A stretch of DNA of 31,889 nt, taken from positions 1-31,889 of IMG/VR virus record IMGVR_UViG_3300042479_000390; one strand, 5' to 3'. Shown here in pieces: positions 8,015-16,117 of this stretch (its first letter is position 1; every line of letters starts with the position of its first letter). The notes beneath the pieces were generated by a model. It was not told the DNA's origin. It saw only the letters and a program-made list of their open reading frames with translations, and searched no databases. The DNA is from a virus. Position numbers and translations under genes: made by a program.

Positions 8015-10495
8015 ATGAACATGCCAATCGAAGTAATGCGTAATCAAGTTAGAAAATATGCCGATGGGGGCGTTGTAACAGAGACTCCAGAAGAGCGGTC
8101 TATGCGGATAAACTCTAGCTTTGATGACCTGTCTAATAGGCTAACAAGAGAGATGGGGCAGGAAAATGAAACGCCAGAAGAACGGACAAGGCGCGTAAAT
8201 GAAGGGTTCCCAAAGTTAGTGCAGAGACTTAATGGTAGCTCATTGCCCAGTGATAACGAGACACCTGTAGAAAAACCAGATTGGGAAGCAAGTGTGCAAA
8301 AGGTTCTGACTGACGCTATTGTCGGTGCTGAAAAAGAGTCAGAGGTAGCGCAACGAGTTGTCAGTGCGTCTATGTTAGAGGCGGCACATCTCAAGACAGA
8401 AGCAGCAAATAGAGCAGTTGTTGAGGCGCAATTATTGGCCGACCAAGCGAATGAAAAACTTGCCCAACTAAAACAAGCAAAAGCGGAAAGGTTTAACGCG
8501 GCACATCTCAAGACAGAATCTGCTAATAAAGCTGTTACCGACGCGCAGTTATTGGCTGATCAAGCTAATGAAAAATTCGCCCAATTAAAGCAAGCAAAAG
8601 CAGATAAAACTGTCAACAGTAACAAAACAGACGTTGAAATGTACAACAGCAACGGATCAGACATCAATGAGTTTGAGGGCGATCCAGCGGCTGAAGCGGT
8701 GCATAATAAATTCTTGGCTGGTCAAGCAGAAGATGAAAGACTATCCGCCATCCGGCAAGCTGAAGACGCAAAAATGATAGAAGGGCTAAATGCCAAGTCG
8801 GAAGCATCAATGCAGAAGGCGGCAGAATACGCGGAAAGCCTACGGGGTGGCAATCCTGCACAACCCCAGCGAGAGGCTATTCCAGCATTGGGTCAACAAG
8901 CAGCGCCAGTGCAACCAACAATGCCACCCAACTCGGAAATGACCCCACCGCAACCCATGCCAGCAGCGCAACCGCAGGAGGTTGTTGCTCCAGCGTTAGG
9001 ACAGCAGGCGGCGGCACAGTCCGCTGCACAACCTTCGTCTGGCGCACCAGCCCGCGCACCGACTCCGCAACCCGCGCCGATGACCGGGATGCAGAGCATA
9101 ATGAAGAACTACACTGATAAACGGAACGCGCTAAACGCACAACAGCAAAAGATACTCGATGACCTTCAATTAAGGATAGATCAACCCTCAAACAGTTGGT
9201 TTGCTTTAGCGAAGGGGTTCGGTGCACCAACCCAGACAGGGAGCTTCCATGAGGCTTTCGGCAAAGCAATTGGGTCATATTCAGATAACCAAACCAAGAC
9301 AACCGAACAGCTCCAAGCACTCGCTAAGATGCGAATGGAGTTAGCTCAGGCTCAAATGAAGCAAACCGGGACAGATGCTTCAATGAGTTTGATGGATGAA
9401 TATTCAAGACCGCAAGGTGGTCAGGCTGGTGAAGTTGGTGGTGGCTTGGGTGGCGGGAACAGGTTGCCATTTACCAGCAATCAACTTGTTAGATTCATGC
9501 AACTTGACCCTAAGCTCGGTGAAGATATGGTGAAGGTTGTGAATGCGGAAACAGGGCAACGAACTGCCGATGCACCTTACCACAACCAGAAGCCTGAATA
9601 CTATCCAACGTCGAGAGGGATGACGCTGATGTTGCCGATACATTATGAAAAGTATGTCGGGATGACTGGCAGCGGTGATGTCGCTGGCGCGGAAAAGTAT
9701 TTGGAAAGCGTAACGCCGAAGCTGGCGACTGGCGCAAGTATGCCTACCGTGTCTGGGCAAGATGCGGCGATGCTTTCTGGACTGACACCGCAGCAAAGAA
9801 TAGCCTATCTTGAGCAACATGCCACTAATCAAGCGCGTGACCAAGCCAGCCAAATCCAGCTTGGTATAGCCCAACAGAATGCAGAGACAGCGAAATTGGC
9901 CAGAGAAGAGAGTGTGCGGCGTAGTCAAGAAATGATGTCTCCACAGGAAAAATTGGATTATCAACATGTCGTGCTTCCTGCTATTGAACAAGCGACCAAT
10001 GCTTCAAAGTTCATAGGGCAATTGAATCAACTACGCTCGATTTCAAGCAGAGCACCAAGTGGAATCATTGAATCAGGCGTTGCATCTACAGCGGGAAAAT
10101 TAACGGGTAGTGATGCAAACACGGCTCAACGAGAATTATCAGCATTGTCTGCTGGCATGATATCTATGGCTCCACGTGCACCCGGCGCAGTTTCTGACTT
10201 CGAAACGAGGAAAATATTAGACAGTCTTGGGAAACTTACCGATTCAACGTTGACGGCAAAAGCGCGAGCAACCATTATTGATGAAATTGAAAAAACATCT
10301 ATCCGTCAGTTGGAAAGGTCGAGGCATGTGGTAGATTACTTTGAAGCGCACAAAAAGGTTCCGCCTATTGAAACAGTTGGCAAGTCACCCGACAGTGGTT
10401 CAAAAACAGTCGTTAAGAGATTCAACGTCATCGAAGGACAGAACAAAGGGAAAGTGCTATATCAATACAGCGATGGCTCAAAGGAGTATAAATAA
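8015..10495 (+). CDS. Large internal virion (ejection) protein with tandem helical repeats
   Basis: An 826-aa protein. The reading frame is open further upstream to an ATG at 7976, but ATG 8015 follows GGGAG and starts just after the previous stop, so it is preferred. The N-terminus holds three spaced copies of an ETPEER-like motif (about residues 23-90), then two 39-residue tandem helical repeats (AAHLKTEAANRAVVEAQLLA and its copy, about 123-200), then a Pro/Gln/Ala linker (about 290-365). The C-terminal 250 residues are a charged helical domain (PQEKLDYQHVVLPAIEQATN) with no enzymatic motif, resembling the C-terminal part of podophage ejection proteins. It probably forms part of the channel delivered into the host envelope. 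Confidence 0.65.
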   Translation: MNMPIEVMRNQVRKYADGGVVTETPEERSMRINSSFDDLSNRLTREMGQENETPEERTRRVNEGFPKLVQRLNGSSLPSDNETPVEKPDWEASVQKVLTDAIVGAEKESEVAQRVVSASMLEAAHLKTEAANRAVVEAQLLADQANEKLAQLKQAKAERFNAAHLKTESANKAVTDAQLLADQANEKFAQLKQAKADKTVNSNKTDVEMYNSNGSDINEFEGDPAAEAVHNKFLAGQAEDERLSAIRQAEDAKMIEGLNAKSEASMQKAAEYAESLRGGNPAQPQREAIPALGQQAAPVQPTMPPNSEMTPPQPMPAAQPQEVVAPALGQQAAAQSAAQPSSGAPARAPTPQPAPMTGMQSIMKNYTDKRNALNAQQQKILDDLQLRIDQPSNSWFALAKGFGAPTQTGSFHEAFGKAIGSYSDNQTKTTEQLQALAKMRMELAQAQMKQTGTDASMSLMDEYSRPQGGQAGEVGGGLGGGNRLPFTSNQLVRFMQLDPKLGEDMVKVVNAETGQRTADAPYHNQKPEYYPTSRGMTLMLPIHYEKYVGMTGSGDVAGAEKYLESVTPKLATGASMPTVSGQDAAMLSGLTPQQRIAYLEQHATNQARDQASQIQLGIAQQNAETAKLAREESVRRSQEMMSPQEKLDYQHVVLPAIEQATNASKFIGQLNQLRSISSRAPSGIIESGVASTAGKLTGSDANTAQRELSALSAGMISMAPRAPGAVSDFETRKILDSLGKLTDSTLTAKARATIIDEIEKTSIRQLERSRHVVDYFEAHKKVPPIETVGKSPDSGSKTVVKRFNVIEGQNKGKVLYQYSDGSKEYK
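8081..8275 (+). repeat. Three-copy ETPEER peptide repeat
   Basis: Inside the ejection protein, codons for ETPEERSMRINSSFDDL begin at 8081, ETPEERTRRVNEGFPKL at 8168 and a degenerate ETPVEKPDWEASVQKVL at 8258. Spacing is 29 and 30 codons. Copies differ at many silent and non-silent positions, so the duplication is old. Confidence 0.75.
8381..8614 (+). repeat. 117-bp tandem duplication encoding a 39-residue helix
   Basis: Two adjacent 117-bp units (8381-8497 and 8498-8614), both beginning GCGGCACATCTCAAGACAGA, encode 39 residues each starting AAHLKTE and ending LKQAKA plus four or five residues. Protein copies are about 75 percent identical. The unit is a long amphipathic helix with a Gln/Ala/Lys face and would extend a coiled-coil stalk. 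Confidence 0.9.
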
Positions 10496-12126
10496 TGGAA
10501 ACTGAAGTCTTGCAAGAGATACCGCTTGGTGCTGACGACGTTCTACAAGAAATTGTTGTAAACGCTGAAAAGCCAAAAGAGACTGCCGCGCCTGAACCAA
10601 GTACGGGCGATGTGATCTCTGCTTCTGCTTTGGCTGCACTCACTGGCCTTGCGTCACCGTTCGCTGGTGCTGCACAATACTTTGGCTATAACGCGCCAGC
10701 GGATAAGTTAAAAGACATCACGAAGTATGCTGAAGAGGTTGGTGGTGGCTGGGCGACGGGTGCAAATGTCATCGGACAGGTCGCAAGCCCCCTACCTTGG
10801 AAGGTTGGTAATTTGGCAGCGAAAGGGATAGAGGCCATACCTAAAGTAGGCAGTTCGGTGGCGGCTAGAATGGCTGGTCAGGGCGCGGCGGGTGCGGCAT
10901 TTTCACCGACAGATACTAATAATACCGAAGGCTATACGCAATTTCTAAAGGACAAGGTAATACAAACTGGAGAAGGTGCTGGTCTGGGCGCGGTGCTTGG
11001 AAAGGCTGGACAAGCAGTAATTAATCCAAAAGTTTCAGAACAAGTGAAAATGCTTAAAGATGCTGGCATGAAATACTTTACACCAGGACAGCTTGCAAGC
11101 CAACTCCCCTTTGTAGGCAAAGGGATACAAAATGCCGAGAAAGCAATAACCAGCCTACCAATAGCTGGATCGATTGTGTCTCATGGATTGGACGTGGCTA
11201 ATCAGGATTTTAATAGAGCAATTGGTAATAAAGTTTTAGGGAATATAGGACAGAAAGTGCCCGAGGATATTAACGCGGGAAATGATTTGCTCGACTACGT
11301 TCATGGGCAAATCGGTAAAGCATACGACGATGTTGTTCCATATATCAACTTGTCTAATACTGCTAATCCGGCAACAGGTCAAACAGCGAGGCAGTCAATT
11401 CTGCGGGAAGTTGGGCGTGTCACGGCTGACCCAATAGAAGCAAACAAAAAATTAATCGCTAACGAAGTTAAAGGTACATTCTTAAATTCATTAACAAAGA
11501 ATGGATTCATGACAGGAGAAGAATATAGAAGCGCAGAAAAAAGTCTTGGCGCTAAAGCTCGTACCTATATGATGAATCCACAGACAAAAGAAGTTGGTTA
11601 TGCATTACAAGACATACTTTCCCATGTTAGAGGGCTAATGATAGATCAAAACCCAGTGGTGGGCAAAGAATTAATGGCTGCTCATAAAGCATTCAAGGCA
11701 TATATCCCAATGGAGAAAGCTGCGGCCATGAGGGGTGCGAATGAAGGTGTATTTAGCCCCGGCCAGTTCGCGAATCAAACAGAAAAAGCATCAGGGATAA
11801 GAGGAACGGCAACTGGTAGAGGGAAATATATACCAACATCACAAGCAGCAGAATCAGTGCTTGGCAAGGCTGTTCCAGATAGCGGAACGGCTGGCAGGAT
11901 GATGACTTCCAAAATGCTAGTTGGAGGGGCTGCTGAAGGGGCTGGACATTTGGCAACAGGTTTAATGCCACTCACGGCAATTGGTGCTTTATACAATAAA
12001 CCAATGATGGGTCTAACTACTAAATTAGCCACAGAGAGGCCATCTTGGATGCAGGAAGTTGAGCCATATGTGTCTAGCGGAATAGCACGGGCAGCGGGAC
12101 AAGCCTTGGGGCAGGAAGATCAATGA
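10495..12126 (+). CDS. Internal virion protein with hydrophobic Ala/Gly-rich segments
   Basis: A 543-aa protein starting in a TAATG overlap with the previous gene. Its first 25 residues contain two copies of VLQEI (LQEIPLGADDVLQEIVVNAE). Residues 45-170 and 440-500 are Ala/Gly-rich and hydrophobic (ISASALAALTGLASPFAGAA; GGAAEGAGHLATGLMPLTAI), able to associate with membrane; the middle (180-400) is charged helical. This texture, and place between a large helical protein and a transglycosylase, fits an ejection protein that helps form the trans-envelope DNA channel. No enzyme motif is seen. The stop overlaps the transglycosylase start (ATGA). Confidence 0.6.
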   Translation: METEVLQEIPLGADDVLQEIVVNAEKPKETAAPEPSTGDVISASALAALTGLASPFAGAAQYFGYNAPADKLKDITKYAEEVGGGWATGANVIGQVASPLPWKVGNLAAKGIEAIPKVGSSVAARMAGQGAAGAAFSPTDTNNTEGYTQFLKDKVIQTGEGAGLGAVLGKAGQAVINPKVSEQVKMLKDAGMKYFTPGQLASQLPFVGKGIQNAEKAITSLPIAGSIVSHGLDVANQDFNRAIGNKVLGNIGQKVPEDINAGNDLLDYVHGQIGKAYDDVVPYINLSNTANPATGQTARQSILREVGRVTADPIEANKKLIANEVKGTFLNSLTKNGFMTGEEYRSAEKSLGAKARTYMMNPQTKEVGYALQDILSHVRGLMIDQNPVVGKELMAAHKAFKAYIPMEKAAAMRGANEGVFSPGQFANQTEKASGIRGTATGRGKYIPTSQAAESVLGKAVPDSGTAGRMMTSKMLVGGAAEGAGHLATGLMPLTAIGALYNKPMMGLTTKLATERPSWMQEVEPYVSSGIARAAGQALGQEDQ

Positions 12127-12665
12127 GCATCGACTATTCTAAACTCACCCCCACGCAACTCGAAATAGCATGGCGAATTCATGGTGCTGCCGTAAAACAC
12201 GGCGTTTCGCCTGATTTGGCGCTGGCGCAAGGGATGGCAGAAAGCCGTCTTTTTGATGCTGGGGTTAACGCGAAAAAGGCGACAGGGGTGATGCAGGTCA
12301 AGCAGGATGCTGCCGATGCAGTATTCAAGAAGCTAGGAATTCGACTCGACCCCAAAAATCCGGAAGAGAATATCGAACTTGGAGTGCTGTATATGAAAGT
12401 GCTTGGTGATAGGTTTGGGGACGATCCTGAAGGTATCGCACGTGCGTATAATGCGGGACCAACCGCGTATGCCAATGATCGGGCGTACTCTAAAGAAACT
12501 AACGATTACGTGAACAGGGTCAGAAATTATGGCGGTTTTGCTACCACCGCCACGCCACCACCAACAGCACTTAATGCCCTTGTTCCAAACGGTACGCATC
12601 TTGGATACGGCGATCAATCTGCGTATGTGTCTCCATTGGAAGAAATGTCGCAGAGTCTCAAATAA
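12123..12665 (+). CDS. SLT-type lytic transglycosylase (virion-associated)
   Basis: A 180-aa soluble lytic transglycosylase domain expected to cut the glycan strands of peptidoglycan, opening a local hole in the cell wall during DNA entry. The catalytic Glu is Glu40 in AQGMAESRLF; other family marks are GVMQV at 55-59 (usually GLMQ), AYNAGP at 108-113 and the helix ETNDYVNRV with Tyr129. Residues after 140 are a Pro-rich tail. There is no signal peptide, and the gene ends the internal-protein cluster rather than lying with the lysis genes, so it is probably carried in the virion. It starts in an ATGA overlap and its last 8 bases overlap the end of the converging gene on the other strand. Confidence 0.88.
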   Translation: MSIDYSKLTPTQLEIAWRIHGAAVKHGVSPDLALAQGMAESRLFDAGVNAKKATGVMQVKQDAADAVFKKLGIRLDPKNPEENIELGVLYMKVLGDRFGDDPEGIARAYNAGPTAYANDRAYSKETNDYVNRVRNYGGFATTATPPPTALNALVPNGTHLGYGDQSAYVSPLEEMSQSLK

Positions 12666-13086
12666 GCGGAATGGGGTAACCTTCCCTGTGAGCGTTTTCA
12701 GGCAATAGCACATCGCCATGCCCACCTATCCTGAGGCGTAGTCGCACTACTGACTCTCCGTTGATATTATTGTCCACTCTGAACTCTGGTCGCTTCCGCC
12801 AGACGACGAATGCTTTTTCCTTCCAAAAGGAGAGTATTTCGTCACACATTTTGCTTGTCAATCTTTCGTGACACCCCTCATTGTTAGGCGTTTCGAGAAC
12901 AAAAGACACCGCGACGATCTCTACAATCGCCCCATCGCTTGTTAAAAAGCGATCCATGCACTGGTATGATTGAACGGGGTACACATCGTAAAATTCGCCA
13001 ATGCGCCGCTCTATTAGCTGCACAAATTCATTGTCTCGTGTGTCGTCTTCATTTACGGTATCAATCGTTTCGATGATGAGTCTCAT
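12658..13086 (-). CDS. Uncharacterised phage protein, last gene of the leftward block
   Basis: A 142-aa acidic-to-neutral protein (MRLIIETIDTVNEDDTRDNE...) with alternating beta strands and no membrane segment or motif I recognise. The ribosome-binding site is weak (AGGCG). It lies 15 bp after the preceding gene's stop. Its 3' end overlaps the transglycosylase gene on the other strand by 8 bp, so the leftward and rightward transcription units meet with no spacer and no visible intrinsic terminator. Confidence 0.65.
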   Translation of the reverse strand: MRLIIETIDTVNEDDTRDNEFVQLIERRIGEFYDVYPVQSYQCMDRFLTSDGAIVEIVAVSFVLETPNNEGCHERLTSKMCDEILSFWKEKAFVVWRKRPEFRVDNNINGESVVRLRLRIGGHGDVLLPENAHREGYPIPLI

Positions 13087-13101
13087 AATTTCGCCTATCT
13101 C

Positions 13102-13422
13102 TCAAGATTTTAAACAATAACACGCCACGCCCGCTGCAAACTCTTCTTCGCTGAACGTGTCATCGCATATGCAGCCCGGTGAGCACGCTTTATAGACAGT
13201 CGATTTGATCAGTAGTCCGTGCTTAGCCCCTATGATAGCAATTTCTTCGGACGACACATCCGCCTGCTTGGATAGCGGCAAAATTTTATCAACAAAAGAG
13301 CGTAGCACCGCCAGCTCCGCTTCTACCGCGTCCAAATATTCAACGACCAATCTATACCCCTCTTTTCGCCTGACCACGTCAGCGGCTGCTTTCCTGTCTC
13401 CTAATAACGTTCCGTCACTCAT
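13102..13422 (-). CDS. Uncharacterised phage protein with Cys-rich C-terminus
   Basis: A 106-aa protein. The first 60 residues form a charged helix (YLDAVEAELAVLRSFVDKIL), and the last 30 carry ACSPGCICDDTFSEEEFAAG then ACYC, giving five cysteines that may bind metal. Short phage proteins ending with a CSxGCxC-type tail are common in proteobacterial phages but have no assigned role as far as I know. The start overlaps the stop of the 274-aa gene upstream (ATGA). Confidence 0.65.
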   Translation of the reverse strand: MSDGTLLGDRKAAADVVRRKEGYRLVVEYLDAVEAELAVLRSFVDKILPLSKQADVSSEEIAIIGAKHGLLIKSTVYKACSPGCICDDTFSEEEFAAGVACYCLKS

Positions 13423-14243
13423 AGCTCCGTCTCCCTCTCAACGATGTCACCAAGTAAAGTCCAGCGGCTATATATCACCCGTTCCCTAAACTGTTCTTTT
13501 GTTTCCTCATCACGGGATGAAACGGCTATTACTCGGCGAGCCTCTGCCGTTTTAACCATAGCCATATACCGCTTTTCGGTCTTGGGCTTTACGCGGTATT
13601 CATGTTGAGGACACCAGTGAGGCTCCGTGCCATCGGCTATATCTACCCAATTCCCTGCTGGTGGATACTTTATCTGCCACACCTCATTCGTACCCGCCTC
13701 TCTCTGTGCCAGCCAGAGTTTGCGTTCTGCTATGTGTGGGATTGTTGGCTTGGGCGTTTCTTCTATGCCTTTGCACTTGTATAGCCAGCGTGCAGGAGCA
13801 TCCTTATATTGAGGCTCTCTATCTTCTGCAATGGATAAGGCAAATTCCATCCCGTTGTACATACCATGCATGTACGGGTCGAAGTTCCAGTTACCATGTT
13901 TCCCCTCTATGTTTAGTGCTTCGCGGATTCTGTTCTGAATTCCTCCGAGATCAGGGAACGGTGGCTTGGGTGTTTCAACAACTTCTCGGTAGTTTTCTTT
14001 ATCAAAACAAAAAACCAATTGCTCCTCCATTCTCCAGTTTCCGAGTTTGTCTCGCCACGCGTACTTCACCCCCGCCGCTTGCTTCTCGCGGCATTTCTCA
14101 CGCCATGCTTCTGGATCGGAGCAGGCTTTTTCTTGCAGGTCGTTGTAGGATTTCAAGAAGTCAACAAGAATATATTCTTTTCCCAGTAAACCAAAATAAT
14201 CAATTTTACGCGCTGCTTTTATCACATTTTCTAAATTTATCAT
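13419..14243 (-). CDS. Uncharacterised 274-aa phage protein with repeated Trp-rich modules
   Basis: The ATG follows a good GGGGAG site. Three recognisable segments can be seen: a Trp/Cys-containing region at about 60-85 (KYAWRDKLGNWRMEEQLVFC), a segment MYNGMEFALSIAEDREPQYK at about 128-148, known to me from small phage proteins of unknown role, and a segment near 175-220 (EVWQIKYPPAGNWVDIADGT...HEYRVKP) of the W...W...P.W...YRVKP kind common in phage accessory proteins. It may therefore be a fusion of modules that are elsewhere separate genes. Function not known; early-region accessory proteins of this sort are usually dispensable. Confidence 0.65.
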   Translation of the reverse strand: MINLENVIKAARKIDYFGLLGKEYILVDFLKSYNDLQEKACSDPEAWREKCREKQAAGVKYAWRDKLGNWRMEEQLVFCFDKENYREVVETPKPPFPDLGGIQNRIREALNIEGKHGNWNFDPYMHGMYNGMEFALSIAEDREPQYKDAPARWLYKCKGIEETPKPTIPHIAERKLWLAQREAGTNEVWQIKYPPAGNWVDIADGTEPHWCPQHEYRVKPKTEKRYMAMVKTAEARRVIAVSSRDEETKEQFRERVIYSRWTLLGDIVERETEL

Positions 14244-14260
14244 TTTCGTTCTCCCCTCTG

Positions 14261-14338
14261 CTATTTAAAAGCTCGTGTGCAAGTAGCCTCATTCTTTCTC
14301 TTTCGTACATTATTGCGCAGCTCTTCTGTATAGATCAT
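14261..14338 (-). CDS. Possible 25-aa coupled ORF
   Basis: The ATG overlaps the stop of the upstream membrane-protein gene (ATGA) and AGGGG lies 7 nt before it. The frame encodes MIYTEELRNNVRKRKNEATC followed by TRAFK and stops at a TAG. It is basic and soluble-looking. An alternative start about 31 bases downstream in another frame (MYERERMRLLAHELLNSRG...) reads past 14,243 and also looks protein-like, so I am not sure which, if either, is used. Confidence 0.35.
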   Translation of the reverse strand: MIYTEELRNNVRKRKNEATCTRAFK

Positions 14339-14565
14339 ACCGTTCCCCTTTGTTTGATGTAATTATCCACACATACGTATCTATACTCACGTTCTACTGC
14401 GAGTTGACGATCTTTAATCACCATATCTATCTCATATTTGTCACGCACACTCGCAGCAACGGCCAAGCAAATACCGGAGATGAAGAAACCTATGCTAGCG
14501 ATGTATTCACTATTAAACAGCAGTGCGCCAGCAGCCACGAGTAGTGCTGTGTATAATAATTTCAT
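14335..14565 (-). CDS. Small membrane protein with two hydrophobic helices
   Basis: A 76-aa protein: hydrophobic helix at 3-17 (LLYTALLVAAGALLF), a second at 22-40 (IASIGFFISGICLAVAASV), then a charged tail (RDKYEIDMVIKDRQLAVERE). AAAGGAG lies 6 nt upstream of the ATG. It sits directly downstream of the terminase gene in the leftward transcript. The shape is holin-like, but the phage's probable holin is in the rightward lysis block, so this is more safely called an inner-membrane protein of unknown role. Confidence 0.65.
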   Translation of the reverse strand: MKLLYTALLVAAGALLFNSEYIASIGFFISGICLAVAASVRDKYEIDMVIKDRQLAVEREYRYVCVDNYIKQRGTV

Positions 14566-14580
14566 TTCATTCTCCTTTAG

Positions 14581-15978
14581 TTAAACTGCGTATGGGTTGC
14601 CTTGCATATCGTTGCTTTCGTCTGAATCTGAATCTGGGTCATATGGTTGTGAGTTTATTTCAATCCATCCGGTGTCTGACAGGAACCGTATAGCCTGTGT
14701 GGTCGAGTCCACGTAGTCATCACGAGTGCTATCTGGAAAGCTGCAAAGCTGGCTCAACATACCTTCTGCCCAACCTCTCACATACCCGCGCTTGGTTTTG
14801 TTCTCAGGAAGCCATACCCGGCCAGACGTGAATACAGACGCTGTTATTTGAAGCCTTTGCATTTTATCTGCCCTGCCCGGATTCCATGCCCTGACTGGCA
14901 GGTAGGCTTTCTGGAGTTCTTGAATCAAGCTAATTCCAGCAGCTTTGTCTTCCACCAGTATCATATCAGGCCGTCTTGCATCAACGCCTTCGCCGTACAC
15001 TACTCCAAATTCTTCAATCACTTTCGGCTTGAGGCTTGGGAAGGTTAGGTGCTCTTCCCAACAATCGATAAGCAGAATCGACATCGGACCATCAAGCGGC
15101 TTGAAAACCCCCCATGTGGTCATGGCCGTAGGGTCATTCCACAGTTTGTCAGTAAATGCGCAGTCATAACTCTGCACAATGTATTCAAACTTCGGAAACG
15201 CTTTCGAATGCGGCCACAGCTTGAACATCGACCTGCTAACTACTTTGCCGACCTCAAGATCAATAACCTGCCCCAATACCTCTTGGTCGTACAGCTTGCT
15301 GCCCTTGTACCTCTCTAGCTGCTTGGAAAATGTGCTGGAGAGATTCTTGATGTTTGCGTATGTGGTGGCACGGTCTATGATTACATCATCACCCTCACGA
15401 TCTATGAGTTCGAGAATCAACTCCTTGTTACGCGGCGTGGTTGTCACAATGACACGCGGACTGTCACCCAAGCGCAAGCCCATGTTCATCATGTCCCATG
15501 CCTGACCTTCTCCGAGATAGTTGAATGCTGCTAATTCGTCGCACCACGCGGCGTGAAACTGTGGACCGCGCAAGCGTTCATAAGAGTCAGCGGATATGCC
15601 GCGAATTGAACCACCGTTGGTTAGGATGATCTGATGCTCGGATTTATTGTAGGACTGGATCAATTTGCTGGGAATCACGCTTAGCAAGCCCGACTGACCC
15701 TCAAAACAAGTGTGCTTCAAGTCGTTACTGGTGGGTGCCAGAACCAAGCTCCTGAATCGATACGTCCACGCCCACCACCAAAGACCCTCGGCAGCGGCAG
15801 CGGTCTTCCCGGCTCCACGGCCAGCAAGCAAGAGCCATACGTACCAATCCATCTCCATAGGCGGCGGCACTTGATACGGGTGTGCTTTGCTAAGCCATTC
15901 AGCATGCGCCACATACGCTATTCTGTCAGCACTCGGAAGTGCCTTCCAGTTAACGCTTGATAGTATGTCAACATCCAT
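14581..15978 (-). CDS. terL: Large terminase subunit (DNA-packaging ATPase and nuclease)
   Basis: A 465-aa motor protein that pumps DNA into the prohead at the portal and cuts the concatemer. The N-terminal ATPase shows Walker A GRGAGKT at 53-59, Walker B with Asp147-Glu148 in FHAAWCDELAA, and coupling motif TTTPR at 179-183. The C-terminal RNase-H-like nuclease shows Asp272 in YDCAFTD, Glu343-Asp344 in LVEDKAAG and Asp420/421/424 in DDYVDS. Length fits Terminase_6-type subunits. Unusually, it is on the opposite strand to the virion genes and no small-subunit gene is recognisable next to it; the gene just upstream is a 31-codon membrane peptide. The ribosome-binding site is poor, so coupling to that peptide is likely. 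Confidence 0.92.
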   Translation of the reverse strand: MDVDILSSVNWKALPSADRIAYVAHAEWLSKAHPYQVPPPMEMDWYVWLLLAGRGAGKTAAAAEGLWWWAWTYRFRSLVLAPTSNDLKHTCFEGQSGLLSVIPSKLIQSYNKSEHQIILTNGGSIRGISADSYERLRGPQFHAAWCDELAAFNYLGEGQAWDMMNMGLRLGDSPRVIVTTTPRNKELILELIDREGDDVIIDRATTYANIKNLSSTFSKQLERYKGSKLYDQEVLGQVIDLEVGKVVSRSMFKLWPHSKAFPKFEYIVQSYDCAFTDKLWNDPTAMTTWGVFKPLDGPMSILLIDCWEEHLTFPSLKPKVIEEFGVVYGEGVDARRPDMILVEDKAAGISLIQELQKAYLPVRAWNPGRADKMQRLQITASVFTSGRVWLPENKTKRGYVRGWAEGMLSQLCSFPDSTRDDYVDSTTQAIRFLSDTGWIEINSQPYDPDSDSDESNDMQGNPYAV

Positions 15979-15987
15979 TGTGCGGTC

Positions 15988-16083
15988 TCATGGCAGGGTG
16001 TGGAAGAATAAATACCACGCTCCCACTGTTACCGACACCGCTAACAAGCCGACTTTTATATATTTCCAGCCACTTATGAACAT
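15988..16083 (-). CDS. 31-aa single-span membrane peptide upstream of terL
   Basis: The ATG has AGAAAGGAA about 5 nt upstream, one of the best ribosome-binding sites in the window, and the frame ends in TGA 9 nt before the terL ATG. The product begins MFISGWKYIKVGLLAVSVTV and continues GAWYLFFHTLP: a short polar head with two Lys and one clear membrane helix. Too short for ordinary gene callers but well supported by signal and spacing. Role unknown; since terL itself has a weak site, this ORF may serve to bring ribosomes to terL. Confidence 0.65.
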   Translation of the reverse strand: MFISGWKYIKVGLLAVSVTVGAWYLFFHTLP

Positions 16084-16088
16084 GGTTC

Positions 16089-16099
16089 TTCCTTTCTAA
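16089..16099 (-). promoter_or_regulatory. Shared leader motif TTAGAAAGGAA (copy 1)
   Basis: Read on the minus strand this 11-mer is the ribosome-binding site of the 31-aa peptide. The identical 11-mer precedes the SSB-like gene (19046-19056) and the 173-aa gene (19628-19638), always 4-6 nt from the start codon; flanking GGCAA-AC bases are also shared between copies 1 and 2. Confidence 0.7.
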
Positions 16100-16117
16100 A
16101 AGTGTTGCCGCTACGTT

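Noticed and set aside
9404-9991. 195-aa minus-strand ORF (also 8044-8511 and 8877-9320)
   Set aside because: Antisense frames inside the large ejection-protein gene, with composition expected of the complement of Ala/Gln-rich coding sequence.
12640-12720. Bidirectional terminator expected at the convergent gene junction
   Set aside because: Genes overlap by 8 bp and I can find no stem with a T-run on either strand.
13661-14362. 233-aa plus-strand ORF
   Set aside because: Antisense to the well-supported 274-aa gene, very Cys/Leu/Ser-rich, no ribosome-binding site, and spans several gene junctions.
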